In this document: piece by piece, positions 17,479-25,522 of the stretch
How the letters are laid out: each line of letters starts with the position of its first letter
Position numbering within the stretch: position 1 is the first letter of the stretch
Source: CAVXZE01 sp963766175
Lineage (GTDB): Bacteria > Myxococcota_A > UBA9160 > UBA6930
NCBI GenBank assembly: GCA_963766175.1
Contig: CAVXZE010000016.1
Span: forward strand, 434,001-498,000
Direction of reading: 5' to 3'
DNA: 64,000 nucleotides
Notes under the pieces: generated by a model
The model's input: only the letters and a program-made list of their open reading frames with translations
Told to the model about the DNA's origin: nothing
Databases searched by the model: none
Program-made: the position numbers and the translations under genes

Positions 17479-18184
17479 GGGTGCAGTGTACAGATCGAGG
17501 CTGGGATCTCGCGTGGTGATGCGCGACGGCGTCCGGGAGCTTCACGTCGACGGGACCTTTGCCTCCTGCTACGAGCCGGGCCGGGACATCACCGGATCCG
17601 TCTGGGACGCCCTCGCCGCGGGGATCACCGCTCTTCCCCGTCAGCGGCGCCGATCCGTGCTGCTCCTGGGGCTGGGTGGAGGGAGCGCGGCGCGGGTGGC
17701 GCGCGCTCTGGCGCCCCGGGCGCAGATCGTCGGGGTGGAGATCGATCCCAGCGTGGTGCGGCTGGCACGGCGCTGGTTCGATCTCGATGCCCTCGGCATC
17801 GAGGTGGTGATCGACGATGCGCGCGCCTACTTGGGGCGCTGCCAGAGACGCTTCGACGCGGTGCTCGAGGACATCTTCATCGGTACCGGCCGCGAGGCCG
17901 TGAAGCCGGAGTGGCTTCCCCAGCCCGGGCTCGACCGGGCCGCGGGTTGCCTGGCACGGCGCGGAATCCTGGCGAGCAACGCCCTGGATGAGGCCCCCGC
18001 CGTCGCGGCCGCCATGGGTCGCCTCTTCCCGAGCGTGGTGCGGATCCAGGTCGACGACTACGACAATCAGATCTTCGTGGGCTGCCCTGGCGCGCTCAGC
18101 GGCAGGGGGCTTCGCCGCGCGGTGGCGGAGACTCCAGTTCTGGCGCCGACACTGCGGCGCCTCTCCTTCCGCAGCCTGCGCTAA
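17477..18184 (+). CDS. Spermidine synthase-like SAM-dependent methyltransferase-fold protein
   Basis: A 235-residue Rossmann-fold protein of the spermine/spermidine synthase-like group. The nucleotide-binding motif I is LLLGLGGGSAARV (about residue 62), followed by the acidic VGVEIDPSVVRLAR and DDARAYL. The conserved Asp of true aminopropyltransferases is found only as EDIFIG, and the N-terminal region is short, so actual polyamine synthesis is uncertain. I chose ATG 17477 because VYRSRLGSRVV fits the family's first strand; GTG 17516/ATG 17519 are alternatives. It converges with the hydrolase, sharing CTAA at 18181-18184 as opposite-strand stops. Confidence 0.7.
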   Translation: MGAVYRSRLGSRVVMRDGVRELHVDGTFASCYEPGRDITGSVWDALAAGITALPRQRRRSVLLLGLGGGSAARVARALAPRAQIVGVEIDPSVVRLARRWFDLDALGIEVVIDDARAYLGRCQRRFDAVLEDIFIGTGREAVKPEWLPQPGLDRAAGCLARRGILASNALDEAPAVAAAMGRLFPSVVRIQVDDYDNQIFVGCPGALSGRGLRRAVAETPVLAPTLRRLSFRSLR

Positions 18185-18990
18185 CGATCTTCGGCCAGGA
18201 ACTGCAGCACGGTGTGGTTGAAGCGCTCGGCGGATTCGGCCAGCACCAGATGCGCGCCGTATCCGAGGGTGACCAGCCGCGCGTTGGGGATCTCGTCCGC
18301 CAGCTCGCGGTGGAGCTTTGGGGGGGTGAGCTGATCCTGGCGTCCGCACAGGATCAAGGTCCTGTGCGGGATGTCGCGCAGGCGATCGAAGCAGTCGTGA
18401 GCGAGACAGGCATCGCACTGCCGGATCAGGATCTCGGCGGAGATGGGGGGCGAGTCGCCGGGAAAGCTCGCGGCCATGGCCTCGATCAGGTCACTCTGCT
18501 CCAGGGTCTCGTCCTGGAGGGTCCAGAGCAGGCGCTCGCCAAGGAAGATCTCAGGCCCTGCGCCGGAACGCGCCATCGCCTGCCAGGTCTGGAGCAGCAG
18601 GCGCCGCTTGGCATCGGGCCGCGCATAGGTTCCCGTGAGGATCAAGCGCCCGAGACGATCCGGGTGGCGGAGGGCGAACTCCTGGGCGGTCATCCCCCCC
18701 ATGAAGACGCCCAGGACGTCGACCTCTTCCAGCACCAGGGCGTCGAGGAGCCCTGCCAGATCGTCGGCGAGGTCCGCTGTGGTGAAGGGCCCACCGGGGT
18801 CCTCGCTCTTGCCCACCCCGCGATTCTCGAAGACCAGTGTCCGGTGCCGATCGGAAAAATCGGGAACCTGGAGCGCCAGCCATCCCTTGCAGGATCCAGC
18901 CATCCCCATGACGAGCACCAGGGGATTCCCCGGCGCATCGCCATAGCTCTCGAAGTAGACGTTGCGACCCGCCACGCTGGCCAACGGCAT
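18181..18990 (-). CDS. Alpha/beta-hydrolase-fold protein lacking the nucleophile serine
   Basis: A 269-residue alpha/beta-hydrolase homologue. The oxyanion region VLVMGMAGS, the strand-6 acid (CGRQDQLTPP) and the histidine (GYGAHLVLAE) are in place. However, the nucleophile elbow, normally G-x-S-x-G, reads GVFMGG: the serine is replaced by Phe96 (codon TTC at 18703-18705; a one-base change from TCC). Either this is a non-catalytic or altered enzyme, or a recent mutation or base-call error. It lies 27 bases after mglA, so it probably belongs to the dnaX-ybaB-recR-mglBA transcript. Confidence 0.8.
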   Translation of the reverse strand: MPLASVAGRNVYFESYGDAPGNPLVLVMGMAGSCKGWLALQVPDFSDRHRTLVFENRGVGKSEDPGGPFTTADLADDLAGLLDALVLEEVDVLGVFMGGMTAQEFALRHPDRLGRLILTGTYARPDAKRRLLLQTWQAMARSGAGPEIFLGERLLWTLQDETLEQSDLIEAMAASFPGDSPPISAEILIRQCDACLAHDCFDRLRDIPHRTLILCGRQDQLTPPKLHRELADEIPNARLVTLGYGAHLVLAESAERFNHTVLQFLAEDR

Positions 18991-19017
18991 GGCGGGGAGT
19001 CTAGCGCTGTCGATGAT

Positions 19018-19608
19018 CTAATGAGAGAGCCGCTTCAGCTCCGAGAGCACACCCCTGGCGGTCGCCTTGAGCGTCTCGAAAACCCCCTTGCCGACGGGAG
19101 CGCAGGCCTCGAAGTCGGGCACGCCGAGGACATTGAGCTGCCGGCGCATCTCCTCCAGGGGAGCGGCACTCGGGAGATCCCGTTTGTTGTACTGGATGAT
19201 GAAGGGAACCTTCTCGAGCTCGAAGCCCTGCTCGAGCAGGTTGATCTTGAGATTGTCCATGCTCTCGAGGTTGGCTTCCATCCGCTCGATCTGGCTGTCC
19301 GCCACGAACACCACGCCGTCTACACCCTTCAGGATCAGCTTCCGGCTGGCGTCGTAGAAGACCTGGCCGGGCACCGTGTAGAGGTGGAAGCGCGTCTTGA
19401 AGCCGCGGATCTGACCCAGAGCCAGGGGGAGGAAATCGAAGAACAGAGTTCGCTCGGTTTCCGTGGCCAGCGAGATCATCTTTCCCTTCAGGTCGGGATT
19501 CGTCTTGCTGTAGATGAATTGCAGGTTCGTCGTCTTTCCACACAGTCCGGGACCGTAGTAGACGATCTTGCAGTTGATTTCTCGAGACGAATAGTTGATG
19601 AAGGACAT
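19018..19608 (-). CDS. mglA: MglA polarity GTPase
   Basis: A 196-residue Ras-like small GTPase nearly collinear with Myxococcus MglA. It has the G1 loop GPGLCGKTT (about residue 19), the variant G3 YTVPGQ found in MglA proteins, and G4 as QYNKRDLP. MglA-GTP marks the leading cell pole and sets the direction of gliding or twitching motility. Other bacteria also use MglA/MglB for pole or envelope organisation. It is immediately downstream of mglB (12-base gap), which encodes its GTPase-activating partner. The C-terminus ends KRLSH. Confidence 0.95.
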   Translation of the reverse strand: MSFINYSSREINCKIVYYGPGLCGKTTNLQFIYSKTNPDLKGKMISLATETERTLFFDFLPLALGQIRGFKTRFHLYTVPGQVFYDASRKLILKGVDGVVFVADSQIERMEANLESMDNLKINLLEQGFELEKVPFIIQYNKRDLPSAAPLEEMRRQLNVLGVPDFEACAPVGKGVFETLKATARGVLSELKRLSH

Positions 19609-19620
19609 TGCCCCGCCGCG

Positions 19621-20115
19621 TCAGTCCGAAAACAGATTGTCGATGTCGTCGTCCGTGATCTCGTTGAACGGGCTGCCGGCTCCGCCGACAGCGCAGTCCG
19701 CCTCGGACTTCTTGAGCATCTCTTCGAGGATCTTCGCGAGCTCGTTCCCCGCCTTCTTGACCCGCAGGCGGACCAGGCCCAGGGAGCTGCGCTCGTCGAA
19801 GACCACCACCAGAATGATTCGCTTTGCCACGAGCGTGACGTGGAGGTTGTCCCGGATACCCTGGTGGAAGTGGACCGGGAAATCCTCCTCACCGATGATC
19901 TTCGCCAGACCTCCCGTGGCGGCGATGCTTCCCGCGGTCAGGGAGGCGAGGCTGGTGGTGTCGATGCCACTGATCTCGCCGGCTTCAGCGATGAGCTGGC
20001 CGTTCTTCTCGACTACGAAGAGGGCCTTGGCGTTGGCGTCGCGGATGAGTCGATTGATGACCGCGAGGATCCTCCTGTAGTCCTCGTCGTACATCACCAG
20101 TTGGGTGTCCATCAT
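19621..20115 (-). CDS. mglB: MglB, roadblock/LC7 GTPase-activating protein for MglA
   Basis: A 164-residue roadblock/LC7-fold protein. The core (about residues 12-135) shows VINRLIRDANAKALFVVEKNGQ, the SLASLTAGSIAATGG helix and HVTLVAKRIILVVVFDER. The acidic tail (EITDDDIDNLFSD) is typical of MglB. MglB dimers stimulate GTP hydrolysis by MglA and mark the lagging pole. ATG 20115 is the first of two adjacent ATGs. It directly precedes mglA; 137 bases separate it from recR. Confidence 0.93.
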   Translation of the reverse strand: MMDTQLVMYDEDYRRILAVINRLIRDANAKALFVVEKNGQLIAEAGEISGIDTTSLASLTAGSIAATGGLAKIIGEEDFPVHFHQGIRDNLHVTLVAKRIILVVVFDERSSLGLVRLRVKKAGNELAKILEEMLKKSEADCAVGGAGSPFNEITDDDIDNLFSD

Positions 20116-20252
20116 CGGCGCACGCCCCGTCGGCAAGAACTCATGCAACTGCCCGAAATACAACGCTTCGGCACTTGGCACTCTAACCCGCTCTGGCGCT
20201 GCCGGGCAAGCTCGCACCGCGCAGAATGGTTCGGTCTTTTCCCGGTGCGGCT

Positions 20253-20852
20253 TTAGCTCATCCGAGAGCGATTCTGGAGGGACCGCCCCACGGTGACCTG
20301 ATCCGCGTACTCCAGATCCCCCCCCATGGGCATTCCGTAGGCGATTCGGGTGAGCTGGATCCCGGTGGGCCGCAGCTGCTCGGCGATGTAATGGGCGGTG
20401 GCATCTCCCTCGGCATTGGGATTGGTCGCCAGGATCACCTCGCGCACGTTCCCCGAGCGGATCCGCCGCTCCAACTCGGCGATTCGGAGATTCTCCGGGC
20501 CGACGCCGTCGATGGGAGAGAGGGCGCCGCCCAGGACGTGGTAGCGTCCGCCGAAGGCGCCACTTCGCTCGATCGCCATTCGGTCTGCGGGCTCCTCCAC
20601 CACACAGAGGAGCCCCGGATCCCGCTTCGGATTGCGGCAGATCGAGCAGGGTGAGACCTCCGTGAGGTCGAAGCAATCCTCGCAGAGCACGATCTCCCGT
20701 TTCACCTGCAGGATCGCGTCGGCGAGCTCCGAGGCGAGAACGTCCGGGGCCGAGAGCAGGAAGAAGGCCAGGCGCGTCGCGGACTTCTCGCCGATTCCGG
20801 GAAGCCGGCGCAGGCTCGCGACCAGCCGTTCGATCGGGGGTGAGGTGGGCAC
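20253..20852 (-). CDS. recR: Recombination mediator protein RecR
   Basis: A 199-residue RecR with all parts: helix-hairpin-helix LRRLPGIGEKSATRLAF, a four-cysteine zinc finger (CEDCFDLTEVSPCSIC), a Toprim domain opening LCVVEEPADRMAIE with NPNAEGDAT, and the C-terminal Walker-B-like segment. It works with RecF and RecO to load RecA at single-strand gaps. It begins 3 bases after ybaB, in the widely conserved dnaX-ybaB-recR order. Confidence 0.97.
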   Translation of the reverse strand: MPTSPPIERLVASLRRLPGIGEKSATRLAFFLLSAPDVLASELADAILQVKREIVLCEDCFDLTEVSPCSICRNPKRDPGLLCVVEEPADRMAIERSGAFGGRYHVLGGALSPIDGVGPENLRIAELERRIRSGNVREVILATNPNAEGDATAHYIAEQLRPTGIQLTRIAYGMPMGGDLEYADQVTVGRSLQNRSRMS

Positions 20853-20855
20853 CGC

Positions 20856-21188
20856 CTAGGCCGGCTCCTGGGCGCCCGGGGCCGTAAAGAGGGGCACACC
20901 GGCCACCCGCTGCATTTCCTCCTGGACCATCTTCTGGGCGTTCGCGAGGGCCGCATTGGCTGCCGCCGCCACCAGATCCTGAAGCATGGCGCGGTCGCCG
21001 GACTCGATCAGGCCGGGCTCGATCCGGACCTCGATGATGCGGAGCTCGCCGGACGCCACCACCGTCACCATCCCGCCGCCGGCGGAGGCCTCGACGGTGC
21101 GTCGGGCCAGCTCCTGCTGGACCTTGGCCAGTCGGCTCTGCATCTCCTGTGCCTTCGCAAACAATTGGCTGAGATCGGGTTGGCTCAT
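20856..21188 (-). CDS. ybaB: YbaB/EbfC family nucleoid-associated protein
   Basis: A 110-residue YbaB/EbfC protein: N-terminal helix LSQLFAKAQEMQSRLAKVQ, a central beta hairpin with GGGMVTVVASGELRIIEV, and a C-terminal helix ANAALANAQKMVQEEM. Dimers bind DNA like tweezers and help shape the nucleoid. The ATG overlaps the dnaX stop (ATGA, 21185-21188). Confidence 0.95.
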   Translation of the reverse strand: MSQPDLSQLFAKAQEMQSRLAKVQQELARRTVEASAGGGMVTVVASGELRIIEVRIEPGLIESGDRAMLQDLVAAAANAALANAQKMVQEEMQRVAGVPLFTAPGAQEPA

Positions 21189-22879
21189 CGGCCTCCTCCG
21201 AGGGGTCGTATCTCCACGATCTCCCCGCCCAGGATCTCCAGCGCCTGGTTCACGTTGGGGTGGCTCAGTGCCTCCTTGCGCCGACGGCGTGCGAGGTCTT
21301 CCCCGGGGCCGCTGTCCGGTTCCGGGGTCGTGGAGTCCTTCGTCGAAAGTGCGACCCGCGTGGGCTCTCCGAAGAAGCGCTCGCATATCTGCTCCAGCTC
21401 GCCGATCCGAGCCTCGAGCTGGCGCGTGGCGACGCTGGTGGGCAGCTCGATTTGGACTCGCCCGGCTTCGCTGGCGACGAGACGCCCGCCGTCGAGAGCC
21501 GCGAAGAGACCGCGGTTCTGCTCCTGGGCGAGAGAGCGGAGGCGGTCGTAGACGATCGCCGGAGATGCGCTGGAGTCCTGGGGGAGATCGGCACGGGATT
21601 CGGTGGGGGTCGTCCCGGCCCTCTGTCGTCTCGCTGACTTCGCCCGTGGCGCCTGCTGCTCGCCACTGCCGCCGGATCCACTTCCGGTGGTCTTGCTGGC
21701 CTCGCCGGAGAGGCGGCGTTCCAGAGCGTCGATCCTGGCGAGGAGCTTGGCCACGTCGTCGCCGGGGGGCATGGTGGCGAGACGCACGACCGCCATCTCC
21801 AGCACGGCGAATGGGTCCGGAGCCCAGGCGAGGTCTTCCTGCTCCTTCAGCAGCGCCCGGAACATCCGGCGAAGGCGGGTCTCCTCGGTGCGCTTGGCGA
21901 GTGCCCGCAGGGCTTCGAGCTCCGAGTCGGCAGCCTCTACCAGGCCCTCGGCATCGGGAGCGATCCGCAGGACCACCAGATCGCGCAGGCTGCCGAGCAG
22001 GGCTGCCCCCAGACGCCGGGAGTCGATTCCCGAATCCGAAGCCCGTCGACAGGCGGTCAGGGCCGCCCCCGGATCGGCGTCGATGCAGGCCTCGATGATC
22101 TCCGCCAGGATCCGCGTGTCGATCAGGTCGAGGACCTCGGCCACCTGGCTGTCGTCGATCCGCTCGCCACCGAAGGCGATCAGCTGGTCGAGGAGGGTGA
22201 GCGAGTCGCGGAGCGAGCCTTCACCGGCCCGTGCGATGGTGGCCAGGCTCTGCTCCGAGATCTCGACGCCCTCTTCCCGCGAGATCTTGCCGAGGGTCTC
22301 GGTCACCTCGGCGGTGGGAATGCGCCGCAGGTCGTGGCGCTGGCAACGCGAGACCACGGTGTAGGGGATCTTCTCCGGATTCGTGGTCGCAAAGACGAAG
22401 AGGCTGCGCGGTGGGGGCTCCTCCAGGGTCTTGAGCAGCGCGTTGAAGGCCGCTACCGAGAGCATGTGGACTTCGTCCACAACGTAGATCCGGTGCTTTC
22501 CCGGGGAGGGTGCGTAGCGGATCGATTCGATGATCTCCCGCACGTCGTCCACGCCGGTGCGGCTGGCCGCGTCGATCTCCTGGACGTCGGTGGAGGTGCC
22601 CGCGGCGATCTCGGTGCAGGCCGCGCAGGCTCCGCAAGGTTCGTCCGTCGGACCCTCCTCGCAGTTCAGGCAGCAGGCCAGAATCCGAGCCAGGGTGGTC
22701 TTTCCGGTTCCCCGCGGGCCCGTCAGGAGGATGGCGTGGGGGACGCGCTGGCTCCGAATCGCGTTGCGGAGCGGCGTGGTGACGTGGGCTTGTCCCGCGA
22801 CTCCGTCGAAGCTTCGGGGGCGCCATTTTCGTGCGAGAACTTGATAGGTCACCGTGGGGGGAACCACCTCGTGGTGCAT
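21185..22879 (-). CDS. dnaX: DNA polymerase III subunit gamma/tau
   Basis: A 564-residue clamp-loader ATPase. It opens YQVLARKWRPRSFDGVAGQ, then Walker A GPRGTGKTTLARI (about residue 44), a four-cysteine zinc module (CCLNCEEGPTDEPCGACAAC), Walker B VDEVHMLS and the SRC sensor motif. The C-terminal third is less conserved, as usual for tau, with a basic linker around residue 400. ATG 22879 is preferred; upstream ATGs in the frame lie in the SRP RNA region. First protein gene of the dnaX-ybaB-recR-mglBA unit. Confidence 0.96.
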   Translation of the reverse strand: MHHEVVPPTVTYQVLARKWRPRSFDGVAGQAHVTTPLRNAIRSQRVPHAILLTGPRGTGKTTLARILACCLNCEEGPTDEPCGACAACTEIAAGTSTDVQEIDAASRTGVDDVREIIESIRYAPSPGKHRIYVVDEVHMLSVAAFNALLKTLEEPPPRSLFVFATTNPEKIPYTVVSRCQRHDLRRIPTAEVTETLGKISREEGVEISEQSLATIARAGEGSLRDSLTLLDQLIAFGGERIDDSQVAEVLDLIDTRILAEIIEACIDADPGAALTACRRASDSGIDSRRLGAALLGSLRDLVVLRIAPDAEGLVEAADSELEALRALAKRTEETRLRRMFRALLKEQEDLAWAPDPFAVLEMAVVRLATMPPGDDVAKLLARIDALERRLSGEASKTTGSGSGGSGEQQAPRAKSARRQRAGTTPTESRADLPQDSSASPAIVYDRLRSLAQEQNRGLFAALDGGRLVASEAGRVQIELPTSVATRQLEARIGELEQICERFFGEPTRVALSTKDSTTPEPDSGPGEDLARRRRKEALSHPNVNQALEILGGEIVEIRPLGGGR

Positions 22880-22899
22880 CGTAGATCGCGGCGGGCCAA

Positions 22900-23002
<103 letters not shown>

Positions 23003-23120
23003 ATGGCTCGCCGCGGCGCTTCCGAATCTACCCTGTCCGCCCGATCTTCGCCCGACCCTCCGCCGGCTCGCCAGGCCTTCCTTGCTCATCCTGGGTCAGG
23101 CTCCTAGCTTCAACGGCCGC

Positions 23121-23212
23121 GGAGAGGTGCCGGAGTCCGGTTGAACGGGCCTGACTCGAAATCAGGTGAATGGCTTGCCATTCCGTGGGTTCGAATCCCA
23201 CCCTCTCCGCCA
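23121..23212 (+). tRNA. tRNA-Ser (anticodon CGA)
   Basis: A 92-nt class II tRNA: acceptor stem GGAGAGG/CCTCTCC, discriminator G, encoded CCA at 23210-23212, anticodon loop CTCGAAA on CCTGA/TCAGG, a long variable arm, and T-loop GGGTTCGAATCCC. The CGA anticodon reads UCG serine codons. Confidence 0.95.
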
Positions 23213-23403
23213 ACCAGTCCGCGAGTCCGGAGAACCCTCGGGCGGAGCGCGAGCCGGCTCGATAATTCCCGCGGTTTCGAGGGGCTTTGGTCGAGCACCT
23301 TCGCGCGTCCCAAGCGGAGACAACCATGCGGCTGGCCCCACCGCGCCGAAGCCGCTCGTTTTCTCCGCGGCCGATGGCTGTGGTTCGAGAGTGGACTCTC
23401 CCC

Positions 23404-23529
23404 TCACGCGGCGTTCTTCCTTTCGTACTCGATCGGGGCCGCGTAGTCCAGCGACGAGTGCCTTCGGTGCTGGTTGTGCCAGCCTTCGATGAAGTCGAAG
23501 ACAGCCATCCGGGCCCTGGTAGCCGCGCG
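23404..23529 (-). pseudogene. IS3-family transposase (OrfB) C-terminal remnant
   Basis: The minus strand encodes about 40 residues ending in TGA (23404-23406) that match the end of the IS3 integrase-core OrfB: FIEGWHNQHRRHSSLDYA followed by APIEYE. In intact elements this follows the DDE catalytic core, which is absent here. No terminal inverted repeats were evident. The remaining parts of 23213-23660 (about 190 bases before and 130 after) hold nothing I recognise apart from the leader of the next gene. Confidence 0.75.
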
Positions 23530-23660
23530 ACTTCCCTGTGTTTTCCCCTAGATCAGGGATTTTGGGGCGGAGAGACGGGTTCGCGCTAGACTGCCCGCTC
23601 CGCCAGATTCCCCGATGCGCTCTTTCCGGCCCAAAGAGCGGTGTACAATTCGCGCCCAAG

Positions 23661-24608
23661 ATGAATCGTGCTCTGATTGCACTGTTCGCGGCTTCAGCCG
23701 TCGTCACCGGCTGTCGCGATGGCGGCCCTCCCGTTGCCGTCGGCACTCTGGAACGCCATCGCATCGAGCTCCGCGCCGAGCGCCAGGAGCCCATCCTCCG
23801 CCTCGCCGTCAAGGAGGGCGACCGGGTGGAGGCCGGCGACGTGGTCGCCGAACTCGACAGCCGCCGGATCGTCGCTCTCCTCGGCCAGTCCGAAGCGGCC
23901 CGCGACCTCGCCGCGGCCCGCCTCGCCGAGGTGGTTCGCGGCTTCCGATACGAGGAGATCGGCCAGGCCAGAGCCCAGCTCGCCGAAGCGGAAGCCTCGC
24001 TGATCCAGCTCCAGCCGGACCTGATTCGCGCCCGCCGTCTGGTGGCCGAGGGCGTCGCGTCTCAGTCGGTTCTGGACACCGCCCGGGCCAGCCACACCGC
24101 CGCCGAAGCCAGGCGCGACGCGGCCCGCTCCGCCCTCGAGAAGTACCTCAACGGCGCCACCGTCGAGGAGCTCGATCAGGCGCGGGCCGAGCTCGCGCGG
24201 ACCAACGCCGAGGTGACCAGGCTCGCCATCGACGCCGAACGAATGACGGTCCGCGCCCCCCGCGCGGGCACAGTCGACGCTCTCCCCTGGAGAGAGGGCG
24301 ACGAGCCCGCCGTCGGCACACCGGTGGCGGTGCTGCTGACCGACCAGGCTCCCTTCGCCCGTGTCTATGTTCCGGCCGAGTTGCGGCCGCGGGCGGTGTC
24401 CGGGGTGTCCGTTTCGGTCGCCGTGGATGGCTTCGACCAACCGTTCGAGGGCCGGATTCGGATGATCTCGGCGGAAGCCGCCTTCACGCCCTACTATGCC
24501 CTGACCGAGAGAGACCGCGGTCACTTCACCTACCTCGCCGAGATCGATCTCATCGACGAGGCGGCACGGGAACTGCCCACCGGACTTCCCGTCGAGGTCA
24601 GCTTCTGA
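23661..24608 (+). CDS. HlyD-family periplasmic adaptor lipoprotein
   Basis: A 315-residue lipoprotein: signal peptide with lipobox VVTGC (cysteine about residue 20), then a membrane-fusion-protein layout with a first lipoyl half (RLAVKEGDRVEAGDVVAELDSR), a long alpha-helical hairpin (about residues 75-190) and the second lipoyl half (MTVRAPRAGTVDALPWREGD). It would link an inner-membrane transporter to an outer-membrane duct. Directly followed by an ABC ATPase and ABC-2 permease in the YbhG-YbhF-YbhS/R style, so the three form one exporter. The gene ends in CTGA, overlapping the probable CTG start of the ATPase. Confidence 0.9.
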   Translation: MNRALIALFAASAVVTGCRDGGPPVAVGTLERHRIELRAERQEPILRLAVKEGDRVEAGDVVAELDSRRIVALLGQSEAARDLAAARLAEVVRGFRYEEIGQARAQLAEAEASLIQLQPDLIRARRLVAEGVASQSVLDTARASHTAAEARRDAARSALEKYLNGATVEELDQARAELARTNAEVTRLAIDAERMTVRAPRAGTVDALPWREGDEPAVGTPVAVLLTDQAPFARVYVPAELRPRAVSGVSVSVAVDGFDQPFEGRIRMISAEAAFTPYYALTERDRGHFTYLAEIDLIDEAARELPTGLPVEVSF

Positions 24609-25522
24609 GCGAGCTCGCCATCTCCACCAGCGGCCTGACCCGCCGCTTTGGCACCCTCACGGCGGTGGACCACCTGGCCCTGGACGTGCCCAAGGGGCGG
24701 ATCTACGGCTTTCTCGGACCCAATGGCTCGGGCAAGACGACCGCCATCCGCATGCTCTGCGGTCTCCTCGAACCCTCCGAGGGACACGCCACGGTCCTCG
24801 GCCGGCGGGTGCCCGACGAGGCCGAGAGGCTCCGCCACCAGGTCGGCTACATGACCCAGAAGTTCTCGCTCTACCAGGATCTCACGGTGGACGAGAATCT
24901 GCGCTTCGTCGGTCGCATCTACTCGCTGTCGGACGCAAAGTGGAAGGAGCGATTGGCCGCGGCTCGCCAACGGTACGATTTGGCGGCCATCGGCGGGCAG
25001 CGGGCCGGAACCCTGAGCGGAGGTCAGAAGCAGCGGCTCGCTCTGGCCGCGGCGACGCTGCACGAGCCCGCTCTCCTGCTGCTCGACGAGCCGACCAGTT
25101 CGGTCGATCCCGAGACCCGGCGCGATTTCTGGGGCGCGCTCTACGATCTCGCTGCCGAGGGGACGGCAATCCTGGTTTCGACGCACTTCATGGACGAGGC
25201 CGAGCGCTGCCACTTCCTCGCCATTCTCGATGAGGGGCGCAAGGTGGCCGACGGCACACCCGAGGAGCTCAAGAACGCTGTCGACGCCACCGTCGTCGAG
25301 ATCGAGAGCGCGGATCCGAGGCGCGGTCACGCCGTGCTCGCCGAAACGCCTGGAGTGGTGAGCATCGCCCAGCTGGGCGCCCTGCTGCGTGCGCACGTGG
25401 AACCGTCCGCGGGAAGCCCGGTAGAGGTCATCTCTCAGGCGCTTCGGCAGGCTGGCGTCGATGGCAGGGCGCGCGCCGTCGGCCCCACGCTCGAGGATGT
25501 CTTCATGGCGGTGACGCGCTGA
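24605..25522 (+). CDS. ABC transporter ATP-binding protein, apparent CTG start
   Basis: A 305-residue ABC-2-type ATPase: Walker A GPNGSGKTT (about residue 40), Q-loop MTQKFSLYQDLT, signature LSGGQKQRLALA, Walker B LLLLDEPTSSVDP and switch histidine STHFMDE. The C-terminal extension with TLEDVF is common in this group. The conserved N-terminus (LAISTSGLTRRFG) has no ATG, GTG or TTG in reach. The only plausible start is CTG at 24605, overlapping the hlyD stop as CTGA, with GAGGT at 24594-24598 as ribosome site six bases upstream. Starting at the first in-frame GTG (about 24663) would cut off the first beta strands. Confidence 0.92.
   Translation: MSELAISTSGLTRRFGTLTAVDHLALDVPKGRIYGFLGPNGSGKTTAIRMLCGLLEPSEGHATVLGRRVPDEAERLRHQVGYMTQKFSLYQDLTVDENLRFVGRIYSLSDAKWKERLAAARQRYDLAAIGGQRAGTLSGGQKQRLALAAATLHEPALLLLDEPTSSVDPETRRDFWGALYDLAAEGTAILVSTHFMDEAERCHFLAILDEGRKVADGTPEELKNAVDATVVEIESADPRRGHAVLAETPGVVSIAQLGALLRAHVEPSAGSPVEVISQALRQAGVDGRARAVGPTLEDVFMAVTR

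Noticed and set aside
18214..20256. 680-codon plus-strand reading frame opposite hydrolase-mglA-mglB
   Set aside because: It runs antisense to three clearly conserved genes, is His/Gln/Asp-rich in the way GC-rich antisense frames are, and matches no family.
23121..23660. Integrated element with tRNA-Ser attachment site
   Set aside because: No integrase and no convincing repeat of the tRNA 3' end downstream; only an IS3 scrap is present.
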